NCBI RefSeq assembly: GCF_900114475.1
Contig: NZ_FOTE01000027.1
Span: 1-59,261 of the forward strand
Length of the DNA: 59,261 bases
Source: Paenibacillus sp. 1_12
GTDB taxonomy: Bacteria; Bacillota; Bacilli; Paenibacillales; NBRC-103111
Direction: 5' to 3'
Shown: piece after piece, positions 1 to 10,434 of the stretch
Layout: each line of letters begins with the position of its first letter
Position numbering within the stretch: the stretch's first letter is position 1
Notes under the pieces: model-generated
What the model saw: only the letters and a program-made list of their open reading frames with translations
Databases searched by the model: none
Told to the model about the DNA's origin: nothing
Made by a program: the position numbers and the translations under genes

Positions 1-10
1 AAAGCTTTTA

Positions 11-127
11 GTTTGGTGATGATGGCGAAGGGGAACCACGCGTTCCCATCTCGAACACGACCGTTAAGCCCTTCAGCGCCAATGGTACTTGAACCGCAGG
101 GTTCTGGGAGAGTAGGACGTCGCCAAG
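11..127 (+). rRNA. rrf: 5S ribosomal RNA
   Basis: This is a complete 5S rRNA, 117 nt. The ends are set by helix I: the ten bases from 11 pair without a break (with G-U wobbles) to the ten ending at 127. The internal CCCATCTCGAACACGA and GAGAGTAGGACGTCGCC stretches are typical of Bacillales 5S. It is the last gene of an rRNA operon whose 23S lies to the left of the window. Confidence 0.95.
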
Positions 128-134
128 CAACATA

Positions 135-178
135 AACAGCCTTTTTGGATGAAAATCCGAAAAGGCTGTTTTTTGTTT
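135..178 (+). terminator. Terminator of the upstream rRNA operon
   Basis: AACAGCCTTTTTGGAT and ATCCGAAAAGGCTGTT form a long stem around a GAAA loop, followed by a T-rich tail. It starts 8 nt after the 5S gene, so it ends that rRNA transcript. Confidence 0.9.
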
Positions 179-235
179 TAAACTTATAGAATAAAACGCC
201 CCGAAAAGCGGAAAATAAAATGATGCAGCTCCCAG

Positions 236-263
236 TTGCAAATTATCTGAAAACTGCTATAAT
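236..263 (+). promoter_or_regulatory. Sigma-A promoter of ctsR-mcsA-mcsB-clpC
   Basis: -35 TTGCAA (236-241), 16-nt spacer, perfect -10 TATAAT (258-263) preceded by TG one base away (an extended -10). The expected start site is near 270, immediately at the CtsR box. Confidence 0.75.
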
Positions 264-271
264 AAAGTTAA

Positions 272-288
272 AGTCAAAGAAAGTCAAA
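272..288 (+). promoter_or_regulatory. CtsR operator (heptad direct repeat)
   Basis: Two perfect AGTCAAA heptads (272-278, 282-288) are separated by GAA. This fits the known CtsR recognition pattern RGTCAAA-NAN-RGTCAAA. It begins 9 nt after the -10, so bound CtsR would cover the transcription start. This predicts autorepression of the operon, relieved on heat shock. Confidence 0.9.
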
Positions 289-320
289 GTCAATTTACTT
301 CTCGTAAGGAGGTCGAATTG

Positions 321-782
321 ATGCGTAATGTCTCGGAAGTCATCGAGCAATACCTGAAAAGTATTTTGCAGCTAAGCGATGAAGGCGTAGTAGATATTCA
401 ACGTAACGATTTGGCAGACCAATTTGAATGTGTTCCTTCTCAAATTAATTATGTCATTAGTACCCGTTTTACTTTAGAAAAGGGTTATATTGTTGAAAGC
501 AAGCGCGGCGGCGGCGGCTATATCCGTATTCAAAAAATCGAACTGAATGCTCATGGGTCTGTTCTTGATCTTATTTTCAAAACAATATGCTCTCAGATCG
601 ATCAAGGGACCTCAGAAGGATTGCTTTATCAGTTGGAGGAAAGCGGATATATTACCACCAGAGAGGCAGCCATGATGAGAGCAGCGATCTCAAGAGACGT
701 TCTCCTGCTAAAGTTACCGCTTCGCGATGAGATTCGAGCCAAGATTTTAAAAGCCATGTTAATATCCTTGTTGAGCAAATAA
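321..782 (+). CDS. ctsR: Transcriptional repressor CtsR
   Basis: CtsR represses class III heat-shock (clp) genes and is inactivated and removed through McsB and ClpC. The 153-residue protein has the family length. It shows an N-terminal winged-helix region and the glycine-rich loop KRGGGGYIRI (about residues 57-66) that acts as the thermosensing wing. ATG 321 lies 8 nt after AAGGAGG (306-312); the TTG three bases earlier is a poorer start. It is first in the operon, with a CtsR box in its own promoter. Confidence 0.95.
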   Translation: MRNVSEVIEQYLKSILQLSDEGVVDIQRNDLADQFECVPSQINYVISTRFTLEKGYIVESKRGGGGYIRIQKIELNAHGSVLDLIFKTICSQIDQGTSEGLLYQLEESGYITTREAAMMRAAISRDVLLLKLPLRDEIRAKILKAMLISLLSK

Positions 783-794
783 GGAGGGATTCCA

Positions 795-1310
795 ATGATT
801 TGTCAGGAGTGCGGCAAGAAGCAGGCAACACTTCATTTTACAAAAATTTTGAATGGGGAAAAAACCGAGTTTCACATTTGTGAATCTTGCGCAAGAGACA
901 AGGGAGAGCTGATCCCTGGGACACCGAATGGGTTTTCTATTCATAACTTGCTCTCCGGCTTACTGGATTTCGATCCTGCCAGTCAAGGGCTAACCCCCAA
1001 AGCCCAGCCCAGCCGCTGTGAGAATTGTGGACTAACGTATAGCCAGTTCAGCAAAGTAGGCAGATTTGGCTGCAGCTCTTGTTATAAATACTTTGATGAG
1101 AAGTTAGACCCTTTGTTCAAAAGAGTTCACGGCAGCACTGTTCATACTGGAAAGGTTCCTAAACGTTCAGGTGGGTTAATAAAGCATAAGCGGGAAATTG
1201 AATGCCTGAAAAAAGAACTTTTGACTCGAATTGAAAATGAAGAGTTTGAACAGGCAGCACAACTTCGGGACGAGATTCGCAACTTGGAGAAAAAAGTACT
1301 AGAAGGATAA
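795..1310 (+). CDS. mcsA: McsA, zinc-binding activator of McsB
   Basis: McsA activates the arginine kinase McsB and helps control CtsR. The 171-residue protein has four CXXC pairs (C3/C6, C29/C32, C75/C78, C93/C96), consistent with two zinc-binding sites. A C-terminal UVR-type helix pair (about residues 135-170, EFEQAAQLRDEI) follows; in this family it contacts partner proteins such as ClpC. It follows ctsR by 12 nt with AAGGAGG just before the ATG. Confidence 0.95.
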   Translation: MICQECGKKQATLHFTKILNGEKTEFHICESCARDKGELIPGTPNGFSIHNLLSGLLDFDPASQGLTPKAQPSRCENCGLTYSQFSKVGRFGCSSCYKYFDEKLDPLFKRVHGSTVHTGKVPKRSGGLIKHKREIECLKKELLTRIENEEFEQAAQLRDEIRNLEKKVLEG

Positions 1311-1344
1311 GTTTAGTTCTTTTGAGCAGGCAGGAGGCAAGCTT

Positions 1345-2406
1345 ATGGTAACAAATCGTTTTACAGAACAGGCTTTAAGCGATTGGATGAAGGGTGAAAG
1401 CCCCGATTCAGACATCGTAATTAGCAGTAGGGTACGAATTGCAAGAAACCTGCAGTCTCATCCTTTCCCCATGTTATCGACAAGTGAGCAATCCAAGGAA
1501 GTATTGGACTTGCTGACAGGCCTTTTGCAGAATGAGGAATTGAGAACCATTAGTGAATTCTCCATTATGAACTTGGACGAACTGGATGAGCTTGAGAAAC
1601 GAGTACTGGTTGAAAAACATCTGATTAGTCCCGCACTAGCTAATGAATCGCGAAACGGTGCCGTCATTCTAAGTGACAACGAATCCATTAGCATCATGCT
1701 GAATGAAGAAGATCATTTGCGAATACAATGCTTGTGTTCGGGGTTTCAGATTCAAGAAGCATGGGATTTGGCGAATCAGCTGGACGATGTGTTTGAAGAA
1801 CAGCTGAATTATGCTTTTGATGAAAAACGCGGGTACTTGACCAGTTGTCCGACAAATGTCGGTACCGGGATAAGAGCGTCAGTCATGATTCACTTACCTG
1901 CTTTGGTCATCACCCAGCAAATTAACCGGATTTTATCGGCCATTACACAGGTTGGCTTGGCAGTTCGCGGTCTTTATGGTGAAGGCAGCGAGGCTTTGGG
2001 TAATTTATTCCAAATTTCCAATCAGATTACTTTAGGACAGTCAGAGAAGGAGATCATCGATAATTTATGTGGGGTAGTAACCCAACTTATCGAGCATGAG
2101 CGCGGGGCAAGAGAGAAGCTTCAGCTAGAAATGAAAGCGAAGCTGGTAGACCGTGTGAGTCGATCCTTTGGCATTATGTCTTATGCAGCCATCATGGATT
2201 CCAAGGAAGCTGCTCAGCGACTTTCGGATGTTCGGCTTGGTATTGATCTTGGCATTATCAAAAATGTCGCCATGCAGGTCATGAACGAGCTTATGGTGAT
2301 GACGCAGCCAGGCTTTTTACAGCAGCATGCAGGAGAAAAGCTGAACTCCGAAGAAAGAGATATACGGAGAGCACAACTCATTCGTGAGAAGCTTACACCC
2401 GAGTAG
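1345..2406 (+). CDS. mcsB: Protein-arginine kinase McsB
   Basis: McsB phosphorylates arginines on CtsR and on misfolded proteins, marking them for ClpCP. The protein has 353 residues. It carries phosphagen-kinase motifs: SSRVRIARNL near the N-terminus (nucleotide-binding arginines), CPTNVGTG with the conserved Cys about residue 170, and RGLYGEGSEA around residue 211. The ATG is preceded by AGGAGG. It sits between mcsA and clpC, the classic order. Confidence 0.95.
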   Translation: MVTNRFTEQALSDWMKGESPDSDIVISSRVRIARNLQSHPFPMLSTSEQSKEVLDLLTGLLQNEELRTISEFSIMNLDELDELEKRVLVEKHLISPALANESRNGAVILSDNESISIMLNEEDHLRIQCLCSGFQIQEAWDLANQLDDVFEEQLNYAFDEKRGYLTSCPTNVGTGIRASVMIHLPALVITQQINRILSAITQVGLAVRGLYGEGSEALGNLFQISNQITLGQSEKEIIDNLCGVVTQLIEHERGAREKLQLEMKAKLVDRVSRSFGIMSYAAIMDSKEAAQRLSDVRLGIDLGIIKNVAMQVMNELMVMTQPGFLQQHAGEKLNSEERDIRRAQLIREKLTPE

Positions 2407-2475
2407 CGCTGCAATGTGGCTTATGCAAAGGTGTTAGTGACTTCGATAATTTTATAACAGAAAGGTGTGTTATAT

Positions 2476-4899
2476 ATGATGTTTGGAAGATTTACGGAAC
2501 GTGCGCAGAAAGTACTGTCTTTAGCTCAAGAGGAAGCTGTTCGTTTGGGCCATAATAATATCGGTACAGAGCATATTTTGCTTGGACTTATCCGTGAAGG
2601 CGATGGCATTGCGGCCAAAGCTCTGATCGCTTTGGGACTCGGCTTGGAGAAGATTCAAGACGAAGTGGAAGCGTTGATTGGCCGAGGTCAAGAACAGCCG
2701 ACCAACATTGCATACACACCTCGTGCGAAGAAGGTCATAGAGCTGTCGATGGATGAAGCTCGCAAGCTGGGCCATACTTATGTAGGCACAGAACATATTC
2801 TGCTTGGTCTTATTCGCGAAGGAGAAGGTGTAGCCGCGCGAGTATTGAATAATTTGGGTGTCAGCTTAAATAAAGCCCGTCAGCAAGTTCTGCAATTACT
2901 GGGCAGCAGCGAAACCGTAACGACAAGCCACGCCAACACGGTGAATGTGAACACACCTACGTTGGACGGTTTAGCCCGCGATTTGACCGCGTATGCCAAG
3001 GAAGGGCATCTGGATCCGGTTATTGGAAGAAGTAAAGAAATAGAACGTGTTATTCAGGTATTGAGCCGTAGAACCAAAAACAATCCTGTTCTTATAGGTG
3101 AGCCCGGAGTCGGGAAAACAGCGATAGCTGAAGGCTTGGCTCAAAAAATTATTAACAACGAAATTCCAGAAACACTTCGTGATAAACGTGTTATGACACT
3201 GGATATGGGATCTGTAGTAGCAGGTACTAAATACCGTGGAGAATTTGAAGATCGCCTTAAAAAAATCATGGATGAAATTCGTCAGGCGGGCAATATCGTA
3301 TTGTTCATTGACGAGCTGCATACCTTGATTGGTGCTGGCGGCGCTGAAGGTGCTATTGATGCTTCCAACATTTTGAAACCGGCTTTGGCCCGTGGAGAGC
3401 TGCAGTGCATCGGTGCAACTACGCTGGATGAATACCGTAAGTACATTGAGAAGGATGCCGCTTTGGAAAGACGGTTCCAGCCAATCACGGTGGATCAACC
3501 TTCACCCGAAGAAGCGATTCAAATTTTGTTCGGCTTACGTGACCGTTATGAAGCTCATCACCGCGTGAAAATAACGGATGAAGCAATTGTGCAAGCTGTT
3601 CAATTATCGGATCGTTATATCCCTGACCGCTTCTTGCCCGACAAAGCAATTGACTTGATGGATGAAGCAGGATCCAGAGTGAGACTTCGCTCATACACTG
3701 TACCGCCAGATTTGAAAAAGCTGGAGAGCAAGCTCGAGGATGTGCGTAAAGAGAAAGACGCTGCAGTTCAGAGCCAGGAATTTGAAAAGGCAGCTTCACT
3801 GCGTGATACAGAACAAAAAATGCGTGAGGAACTGGATTCCACAAAGAATGAATGGAAAGAAAAACAAGGAAGTACCGATTCCGAGGTAACTCCTGAAGAT
3901 ATTGCACAGGTTGTAGCAAGCTGGACGGGAATTCCAGTCATCAAGCTAGCTGAAGAAGAAACGGAACGTCTGCTTAAAATGGAATCCATTCTTCATGATC
4001 GTGTCATCGGTCAAGAAGAGGCTGTAAAAGCTGTCAGCCGCGCTATACGTCGTGCGAGAGCAGGCCTTAAGGATCCTAAGCGGCCGATTGGATCATTTAT
4101 CTTCTTGGGACCTACAGGTGTTGGTAAAACCGAGTTGGCTCGTGCGTTAGCAGAATCATTATTTGGCGATGAGAATGCGGTCATTCGTATTGATATGTCC
4201 GAGTATATGGAGAAGCATTCGACCTCACGACTGGTAGGAGCGCCTCCAGGTTATGTAGGCTATGAAGAAGGTGGCCAGCTTACCGAGAAGGTGCGCCGTA
4301 AGCCATATTCCGTAGTCCTGCTGGATGAGATTGAAAAAGCGCATCCGGAAGTATTCAACATTTTACTTCAAGTGCTGGAGGACGGACGTTTAACGGATTC
4401 GAAGGGCCGTACTGTCGATTTCCGTAATACATTGATTATTATGACCTCTAACGTTGGGGCTGATGTGATCAAGAAAAATACTTCACTTGGGTTTACAGCT
4501 AATCAGGATTCAGGTAAAGATTATAGCAATATGAAGGATAAGGTAATGGGCGAGTTGAAGAAAAGCTTCCGTCCTGAATTCCTGAACAGAATCGATGAAA
4601 CCATCGTATTCCATTCGTTGGATGAGCAGCATATCGGTCAAATTGTTACGTTGATGGCTGCTGATCTGAGCAAACGTCTTAAGGAGCAGGATGTTGATTT
4701 CATCCTCACCGACAAAGCCAAGGCATTTCTGGCCAAAGAAGGATACGATCCGACATATGGAGCAAGACCGCTTCGCAGAGCGATCCAAAAACATATCGAA
4801 GACCGTCTTTCCGAGGAGCTGCTACGCGGCACCATAGTCAAGGGCAATTCGTTGGTGATCGACGAAAAAGATGGAGAGCTGACAGTAGCTCATTCATAA
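2476..4899 (+). CDS. clpC: ClpC, Hsp100 AAA+ unfoldase
   Basis: ClpC is the ATPase that unfolds substrates for ClpP, including arginine-phosphorylated proteins and CtsR. At 807 residues it is full length. Two Clp N-repeats span about 1-145. AAA1 has Walker A GEPGVGKT near residue 208 and FIDELHT as Walker B. A coiled middle domain with a UVR motif follows. AAA2 has GPTGVGKTE near residue 545, LLDEIEKA and a C-terminal D2-small domain. Tandem ATGs at 2476 and 2479 follow AAAGGTG (2461-2467); 2476 is chosen. The upstream GTG would overlap that site. Confidence 0.95.
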   Translation: MMFGRFTERAQKVLSLAQEEAVRLGHNNIGTEHILLGLIREGDGIAAKALIALGLGLEKIQDEVEALIGRGQEQPTNIAYTPRAKKVIELSMDEARKLGHTYVGTEHILLGLIREGEGVAARVLNNLGVSLNKARQQVLQLLGSSETVTTSHANTVNVNTPTLDGLARDLTAYAKEGHLDPVIGRSKEIERVIQVLSRRTKNNPVLIGEPGVGKTAIAEGLAQKIINNEIPETLRDKRVMTLDMGSVVAGTKYRGEFEDRLKKIMDEIRQAGNIVLFIDELHTLIGAGGAEGAIDASNILKPALARGELQCIGATTLDEYRKYIEKDAALERRFQPITVDQPSPEEAIQILFGLRDRYEAHHRVKITDEAIVQAVQLSDRYIPDRFLPDKAIDLMDEAGSRVRLRSYTVPPDLKKLESKLEDVRKEKDAAVQSQEFEKAASLRDTEQKMREELDSTKNEWKEKQGSTDSEVTPEDIAQVVASWTGIPVIKLAEEETERLLKMESILHDRVIGQEEAVKAVSRAIRRARAGLKDPKRPIGSFIFLGPTGVGKTELARALAESLFGDENAVIRIDMSEYMEKHSTSRLVGAPPGYVGYEEGGQLTEKVRRKPYSVVLLDEIEKAHPEVFNILLQVLEDGRLTDSKGRTVDFRNTLIIMTSNVGADVIKKNTSLGFTANQDSGKDYSNMKDKVMGELKKSFRPEFLNRIDETIVFHSLDEQHIGQIVTLMAADLSKRLKEQDVDFILTDKAKAFLAKEGYDPTYGARPLRRAIQKHIEDRLSEELLRGTIVKGNSLVIDEKDGELTVAHS

Positions 4900-4931
4900 G
4901 AGGACAGACACTTTTATATAAAAAAACAATG

Positions 4932-4970
4932 GCATCTTTCCTTCTCTACATCGGAGGAAAGGTGCTTTTA
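4932..4970 (+). terminator. Terminator after clpC
   Basis: GCATCTTTCC pairs with GGAAAGGTGC (one G-U pair) across a short loop, followed by TTTTATTGTTG. It separates the ctsR operon from radA. Confidence 0.8.
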
Positions 4971-5076
4971 TTGTTGTTTATTCTGGTAAGGGTTTTCATT
5001 ACTTGTGCAAAATGGTAAACTTTGATGGATACGATTATAATAAAGCTAACAATTGAAATCAGCAGGGAGATTACAG

Positions 5077-6444
5077 ATGGCTAAGCAAAAAACAAAATTC
5101 TGCTGCCAGGAATGTGGATATGATTCACCAAAATGGTTAGGCAAGTGTCCAGGTTGTCAAGCATGGAATACGTTTGTAGAAGAAATAGAAACCATATCCA
5201 AAACACAGATGACACATTCTTCTTTACTCCATACGAAAGAAAAGGCAGTTTCCATCATAAATATAAAAAGTGGCGAGGAACAACGCATCCTAACGGGTAA
5301 TAAAGAGTTGAACCGTGTATTGGGAGGAGGCTTGGTACCCGGTTCCCTGCTGCTGGTTGGTGGCGATCCTGGGATCGGTAAATCAACGCTGCTGCTGCAG
5401 ACCTCGCATGATCTGACGCAAGTGGGAAAAAAGGTTCTGTATGTTTCCGGAGAAGAATCGATACGCCAAACAAAGCTTCGGGCCGATCGGTTGAATGCGT
5501 CCTCGGAAATGCTATATGTACTTTGTGAAACCAACCTGGAGCAAATAGAGGAAGCCATTGCCGAGGTTCAACCCGATTTTCTCGTCATTGATTCCATTCA
5601 GACCGTTTATCATCCGGCAGTAACCTCGGCTCCCGGCAGTGTCTCCCAGGTTAGAGAATGCACAGGTCATTTTATGCGAATTTCCAAAATTAAAGGTATT
5701 GCTACGGTTCTCGTTGGTCATGTTACTAAGGAAGGTGCTATAGCCGGCCCGCGAATGCTTGAGCACATGGTCGATTGTGTGCTTTATTTTGAAGGAGAAC
5801 GGCACCACTCCTATCGGCTTCTCCGTGCGGTGAAAAACCGTTTTGGGTCAACGAACGAAATCGGAATTTTTGAGATGCGGGAGACCGGACTGGTCGAAGT
5901 GAGCAATCCGTCAGAGCTGTTTTTATCGGAAAGGCCCCTTGGAGTTGCCGGTTCAACGGTTGTTGCCAGCATGGAGGGAACGAGACCGGTACTCGTTGAG
6001 CTGCAGGCTCTCGTATCATCAACGAATTTTCCATCACCGCGGCGAATGGCTACTGGCATTGATCATAACCGTCTCGCTTTAATTATTGCAGTATTGGAGA
6101 AACGTATGGGCATGTTTTTGCAAAATCAGGATGCCTATGTCAATGTTGCAGGCGGGATTAAGCTGGATGAACCAGCTGTAGATTTGGCCATAGCTGTCAG
6201 TATCGCCTCCAGTCTCAGAGACCAGCCTACACAGCCCTTTGATGTCGTATTTGGCGAAGTGGGGCTGACAGGGGAAGTGCGTGGAGTTTCTCGTGTTGAT
6301 CAACGTGTTAGAGAAGCCGAAAAGCTTGGCTTTCGCAGAGTGATTGTCCCAGAGAAAAGCCTGAAAGGCTGGACCCCACCTTCAGGCATCGAAATCATAG
6401 GCGTAAATACAGTTTCAGAAGCATTAAAAGCAGCACTTGGGTAG
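5077..6444 (+). CDS. radA: DNA repair protein RadA (Sms)
   Basis: RadA is a RecA-like branch-migration helicase used in recombination and transformation. The 455 residues contain an N-terminal CxxC...CPGC zinc finger (CCQECGYD), Walker [11 protein letters not shown] about residue 96, the RadA-specific KNRFG motif about residue 255, and a C-terminal Lon-protease-like domain without evident protease function. The ATG at 5077 begins MAKQKTKF, the usual start, behind GGGAGA. An in-frame ATG at 5053 has no ribosome site. Confidence 0.95.
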   Translation: MAKQKTKFCCQECGYDSPKWLGKCPGCQAWNTFVEEIETISKTQMTHSSLLHTKEKAVSIINIKSGEEQRILTGNKELNRVLGGGLVPGSLLLVGGDPGIGKSTLLLQTSHDLTQVGKKVLYVSGEESIRQTKLRADRLNASSEMLYVLCETNLEQIEEAIAEVQPDFLVIDSIQTVYHPAVTSAPGSVSQVRECTGHFMRISKIKGIATVLVGHVTKEGAIAGPRMLEHMVDCVLYFEGERHHSYRLLRAVKNRFGSTNEIGIFEMRETGLVEVSNPSELFLSERPLGVAGSTVVASMEGTRPVLVELQALVSSTNFPSPRRMATGIDHNRLALIIAVLEKRMGMFLQNQDAYVNVAGGIKLDEPAVDLAIAVSIASSLRDQPTQPFDVVFGEVGLTGEVRGVSRVDQRVREAEKLGFRRVIVPEKSLKGWTPPSGIEIIGVNTVSEALKAALG

Positions 6445-6476
6445 TTGTGAAAACAGGGCCGGCAGGGAGGAACAAC

Positions 6477-7556
6477 ATGAGCAAGGAAGAAGTAAAAAGA
6501 GATGTAATGAACCAGCTTTTACAATTAGTCGCCCCAGGAACTGCTTTTAGAGCCGGATTAGACAATGTCCTGAGCGCCAAAACAGGAGCCTTGATTGTTG
6601 TCGGATACAGTCCTGAAGTGATGGAGCTGGTTGACGGCGGGTTTTCAATTAACTGTGATTTTTCTCCCAATTATTTATATGAGCTGGCCAAGATGGACGG
6701 GGCGATCATTCTTAGCGAAGATGTCAACATGATTTTGTATGCTAATACGCAGCTGATACCGGACTCCACGATCTCTTCTTCGGAAACGGGAATACGGCAT
6801 CGTACGGCAGAACGCGTAGCTAAACAAACCTCCAAGCTTGTGGTATCCATATCACAGAGACGAAATGTCATTACCCTGTATCAAGGTAACCTGCGCTATT
6901 CTTTGAAGGATATTGGCGTTATTCTGACCAAAGCTAATCAAGCCATTCAAACGCTGGAAAAATATAAATCGGTGCTTGACCAAGCTTTGACCAACCTCGG
7001 CGCATCTGAATTTGAAGAGTTGGTTGCGCTGCATGATGTGACCAATGTCATTCAGCGGGTTGAAATGGTGCTTCGCATCAAGGCAGAAATCAAACGATAC
7101 ATTGTGGAGCTTGGTACAGAAGGAAGACTGATCAGCATGCAGCTGGAAGAATTGGTAGGTACGATTGAACACGAAGCGTATTTGCTGCTAAAAGATTATG
7201 TGAAGGACCTGAACGAGGACAAAATCAAGGATTTGACCAACAGTCTAAAACGGTTAGCATCTGAAGAGATGCTTGATCATTATCACGTGGCCCGACTGCT
7301 CGGCTATCCGACTGCGAGCAACAGTGCTGAAGAGACCGTTTCCCCCAGGGGCTATCGGGTACTGCATAAGATTCCACGGATGCCTTCTACGATCATTCAA
7401 AATGTGGTGGAGCGGTTTGGACGCCTCCCTCATTTGATGATGGCTACTATCGGCGAATTGGATGAGGTGGAAGGAATTGGAGAGGTTCGAGCGAGGACAA
7501 TTAAAGAAGGTTTGAAAAGAATCAAGGATCAAGTATTCATTGACAGACACATTTAG
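6477..7556 (+). CDS. disA: DNA integrity scanning diadenylate cyclase DisA
   Basis: DisA scans DNA and makes cyclic di-AMP from two ATP, stopping at branched structures; it is a sporulation checkpoint. The 359 residues show the N-terminal DAC domain with the catalytic MDGAIILS and [10 protein letters not shown] motifs, a central helical spine, and a C-terminal helix-hairpin-helix region ([16 protein letters not shown]). GGGAGG at 6465-6470 fixes ATG 6477. radA ends 32 nt upstream; the two are probably one transcript. Confidence 0.95.
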   Translation: MSKEEVKRDVMNQLLQLVAPGTAFRAGLDNVLSAKTGALIVVGYSPEVMELVDGGFSINCDFSPNYLYELAKMDGAIILSEDVNMILYANTQLIPDSTISSSETGIRHRTAERVAKQTSKLVVSISQRRNVITLYQGNLRYSLKDIGVILTKANQAIQTLEKYKSVLDQALTNLGASEFEELVALHDVTNVIQRVEMVLRIKAEIKRYIVELGTEGRLISMQLEELVGTIEHEAYLLLKDYVKDLNEDKIKDLTNSLKRLASEEMLDHYHVARLLGYPTASNSAEETVSPRGYRVLHKIPRMPSTIIQNVVERFGRLPHLMMATIGELDEVEGIGEVRARTIKEGLKRIKDQVFIDRHI

Positions 7557-7557
7557 C

Positions 7558-7586
7558 TTGCAAACACTCAATGAGTGCCTTAATAT
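7558..7586 (+). promoter_or_regulatory. Putative sigma-A promoter of pssA
   Basis: TTGCAA (7558-7563), 17-nt spacer, TAATAT (7581-7586). The spacer holds a perfect 5-3-5 dyad, CACTC-AAT-GAGTG (7565-7577), a possible operator. No regulator is recognised. Confidence 0.5.
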
Positions 7587-7630
7587 AGTAAGAAGTATTA
7601 GGGTAAAGTAAAACCAGAGGTGGACAAAAC

Positions 7631-8365
7631 ATGCTGACAAAATCTCTTCCCAATATTTTCACAATAGGAAATTTATTTTTGGGAATTATCGCGATTATTC
7701 TCGTTTTCAATAAACAACCGGATCTGGCTGCTATTATGGTTATTATCGCCATGCTTCTGGATGGTTTGGATGGACGAGTTGCACGGGCTTTGAATGTACA
7801 AAGTGAGTTTGGCAAAGAATTGGATTCCTTATCCGATGTCATTTCATTTGGTGTAGCACCGGCTTTTATTATGTATGTGGTGGCTTTTACAGAGCTGAAT
7901 GCCGCGACTGCCTGGATTGCAACTGCAGCTTTTCCGATATGCGGCGCACTTCGTTTGGCACGTTTTAATGTGATTGCGGGCACTCCTGGTTATTTTATCG
8001 GCTTGCCGATTCCTGCTGCAGGTGGTGTTCTGTGTACATTGGCTCTGTTTCACAATGAATTAAATACGTTTGTGCTCGTGCTGAGTACGTTACTGTTATC
8101 TTACTTGATGGTAAGCACAGTGAAATACCCAAATTTCAAAAAAATGGGTATCCCCAAGAAGGCAATCTGGATAACTCCGGTTGTTGTAATCATTGCGGTT
8201 GTTGTAGCAATTCAATATCCAGGCACCTTATCTAAAATGATATTTGTACCGCTGCTTCTGTATGCGCTGTACGGCTTAAAAAAAAACGTTGAACGACTGT
8301 TTACAAAGCGTAAAAGAACACGTAAATCCGGTGATGATGTAAAGCCGGAAAGCCCATCCATTTAA
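7631..8365 (+). CDS. pssA: CDP-diacylglycerol--serine O-phosphatidyltransferase
   Basis: The enzyme is predicted to make phosphatidylserine, the precursor of phosphatidylethanolamine, from CDP-diacylglycerol and serine in the membrane. The 244-residue protein carries the complete CDP-alcohol transferase signature DGxxAR-x8-GxxxDxxxD (in DGLDGRVARALN...GKELDSLSD, about residues 44-66). Several hydrophobic spans precede a basic tail (KKNVERLFTKRKRTRK). The serine acceptor is inferred from similarity to PssA and could be another polar head group. In B. subtilis this gene is not located between disA and yacL. Confidence 0.85.
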   Translation: MLTKSLPNIFTIGNLFLGIIAIILVFNKQPDLAAIMVIIAMLLDGLDGRVARALNVQSEFGKELDSLSDVISFGVAPAFIMYVVAFTELNAATAWIATAAFPICGALRLARFNVIAGTPGYFIGLPIPAAGGVLCTLALFHNELNTFVLVLSTLLLSYLMVSTVKYPNFKKMGIPKKAIWITPVVVIIAVVVAIQYPGTLSKMIFVPLLLYALYGLKKNVERLFTKRKRTRKSGDDVKPESPSI

Positions 8366-8381
8366 AATAAGATGAAAATGA

Positions 8382-8424
8382 AAAGCATTTATTTTCCGAA
8401 GTCGGAAATTAAATGCTTTTTTTG
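8382..8424 (+). terminator. Terminator after pssA
   Basis: AAAGCATTTAATTTCC-type stem: AAAGCATTT...TTCCGA pairs with TCGGAA...AAATGCTTT around a short loop, followed by a long T run. Confidence 0.85.
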
Positions 8425-8520
8425 TTTTTTTTACCAATTCGAGGATTAGGCGACAGGCTTTTGGTTCATAATGTTAACGAACCTGTACGTATGAAAAGGA
8501 GCATGGAGGTGACCCTATTG

Positions 8521-9615
8521 ATGAAAAAATGGTTTCAATGTGTTTTTGCTGTTATTGGAGGTCTATTGAGTTTTGAGTGGAGTGCTATCGTTGGTAAACC
8601 ATTTTTTGGTATGCTGGAAACCGTTCTGGGTATCAAGGAAGTAACAGGACAAGGGTATTGGATGATGGTTATTGGGTTTTTGATTTTTTATTGGGTAGGC
8701 GCATGGGTAGCGGATTATGGATTGAAGCTTTTGCAGCGCGCAGAAAAGTGGATTGGCCATATCCCTATAGCTGATTTGATATCAGGGATTCTTGGTCTTG
8801 GAGTAGGCCTACTGATGACGGTCAACCTATTAACGCCTTTCGAGCAAGCTGGCTTATTATCTCCCTTCCTGCACACGATATTAACGGCGATGCTCGGCTT
8901 TGTAGGATTTCGTCTGGGCTATGCCAAACGGGAGGAATTCATCAGTTTGCTGACCAAAAGCCGTTCTTCTCGGGAGCGCGCAGCAGCAGGCGAAGTGAAA
9001 GGCTTTGAGGAACATAAAATTTTGGATACCAGTGTCATTATCGACGGCCGCATTGCCGACATTTGCAAAACCGGATTTATTGAGGGGACGCTGGTTATTC
9101 CTGAGTTTGTGTTGGAGGAACTGCAGCATATCGCGGATTCTTCTGATTTGCTTAAAAGAAACCGTGGTCGCCGAGGGCTGGATATTTTAAATAAAATCCA
9201 AAAGGAACTTGATGTGAAGGTGCTGATCTATGAAGGCGATTTCGAAGAAATTTCCGAGGTGGACAGCAAGCTAGTCAAGCTAGCCAAGGTGCTGCAGGGC
9301 AAAGTGATTACAAACGATTTTAATTTGAATAAAGTATGTGAGCTTCAAGGCGTATCGGTATTGAACATTAATGATTTGGCGAACGCAGTCAAGCCGGTGG
9401 TGCTTCCAGGCGAAGAGATTTTGGTTCAGGTTATTAAGGACGGCAAGGAGCATGGTCAAGGGGTAGCCTATTTGGATGATGGAACCATGATCGTTGTTGA
9501 AGGTGGACGGGAGTTTATCGGCACGACCCTGGAAGTGATGGTGACCAGTGTCCTGCAGACCTCAGCAGGTCGAATGATTTTTGCCAAACCGAAATTATTG
9601 GAAAAAGCTCTCTGA
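8521..9615 (+). CDS. yacL: Membrane-anchored PIN and TRAM domain protein YacL
   Basis: Three to four N-terminal membrane helices (residues about 4-140) are followed by a PIN nuclease-like domain opening with [12 protein letters not shown] near residue 166. Conserved acidic residues continue to [10 protein letters not shown], then a TRAM RNA-binding module occupies about residues 295-355. The combination suggests an RNA-directed nuclease at the membrane, but the substrate is unknown. ATG 8521 lies 8 nt after GGAGGTGA (8505-8512). Upstream in-frame starts fall inside the pssA terminator. 364 residues, family-typical. Confidence 0.9.
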   Translation: MKKWFQCVFAVIGGLLSFEWSAIVGKPFFGMLETVLGIKEVTGQGYWMMVIGFLIFYWVGAWVADYGLKLLQRAEKWIGHIPIADLISGILGLGVGLLMTVNLLTPFEQAGLLSPFLHTILTAMLGFVGFRLGYAKREEFISLLTKSRSSRERAAAGEVKGFEEHKILDTSVIIDGRIADICKTGFIEGTLVIPEFVLEELQHIADSSDLLKRNRGRRGLDILNKIQKELDVKVLIYEGDFEEISEVDSKLVKLAKVLQGKVITNDFNLNKVCELQGVSVLNINDLANAVKPVVLPGEEILVQVIKDGKEHGQGVAYLDDGTMIVVEGGREFIGTTLEVMVTSVLQTSAGRMIFAKPKLLEKAL

Positions 9616-9729
9616 AACGTTTATGATAGGGAGAGCGCAGTACCTTCCCAACCATTGCTGGGAACAAAATGATTTCAGCAGCTTAGGAATGTGAAGGCGC
9701 TAGGATGCAGACGGCAGGTGAAAGATCAT

Positions 9730-10434
9730 ATGAGTCAACTTGCGGTTGTTGTTGTGGCTGCGGGCAAAGGATCGCGAATGCGAACCGAGGAAAGCAAACA
9801 GTATCTAATTTTAAAAGAGAAGCCGATTCTTGTACATACATTGAGTCTTTTTCAACAGATGGAACAGGTTGACTCTATCGTACTCGTAACCGGTATGGAT
9901 GATGTAGAGCGCTGCAAGGGCTATATCGAGCAGTATGGGCTGTCTAAGGTACACTCAGTTGTCGCAGGTGGTCAAGAGCGGCAGGACTCGGTTTATAAAG
10001 GCTTACAGACGCTGGGTTCGGAAACAGAGTGGGTACTGGTACATGATGGTGTTCGACCTTTTACGGCCAAAGAGCATATTATCGCTTGCTGGCATAAAGC
10101 AATGGAAACGGGAGCGGCTGTTCTGGCAGTTCCCGTTAAGGATACGATCAAAGTAGTTGACACGACGGGAAAGATTCAATCCACGCCTGATCGTCGAAGC
10201 TTGTGGGCTATTCAAACCCCACAGGCTTTTCGCTTTTCGTTGCTGCTAAAGGCCTATGAGCAGGCTCAGCAAGCAGGCTTTATAGGTACGGATGACGCGA
10301 TGCTTGTCGAACAATTAGGAATAAGCGTTCAGGTTGTAGAAGCGGACTATTACAATATTAAAATTACAACGCCCGAGGATCTGCCTTGGGCGAATTGGAT
10401 TATCCATCATGTTAGGGGAGAGAAGGAATCATGA
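9730..10434 (+). CDS. ispD: 2-C-methyl-D-erythritol 4-phosphate cytidylyltransferase
   Basis: IspD couples MEP to CTP in the non-mevalonate isoprenoid pathway. The 234 residues include the nucleotide-binding loop [20 protein letters not shown] and TDDAMLVE motifs of the family. ATG 9730 follows AGGTGA (9716-9721); the ATG at 9691 has no site. The stop overlaps the ispF start by 4 nt, so the two enzymes are translationally coupled. Confidence 0.95.
   Translation: MSQLAVVVVAAGKGSRMRTEESKQYLILKEKPILVHTLSLFQQMEQVDSIVLVTGMDDVERCKGYIEQYGLSKVHSVVAGGQERQDSVYKGLQTLGSETEWVLVHDGVRPFTAKEHIIACWHKAMETGAAVLAVPVKDTIKVVDTTGKIQSTPDRRSLWAIQTPQAFRFSLLLKAYEQAQQAGFIGTDDAMLVEQLGISVQVVEADYYNIKITTPEDLPWANWIIHHVRGEKES

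Noticed and set aside
8-241. 77-codon minus-strand frame over the 5S rRNA
   Set aside because: It overlaps the 5S gene and its terminator.
5036-5041. TATAAT before radA
   Set aside because: No acceptable -35 at 16-18 nt could be found, so no promoter is called.
9645-9664. TTCCCA/TGGGAA hairpin between yacL and ispD
   Set aside because: 6-bp stem with no T run; too weak to call a terminator.
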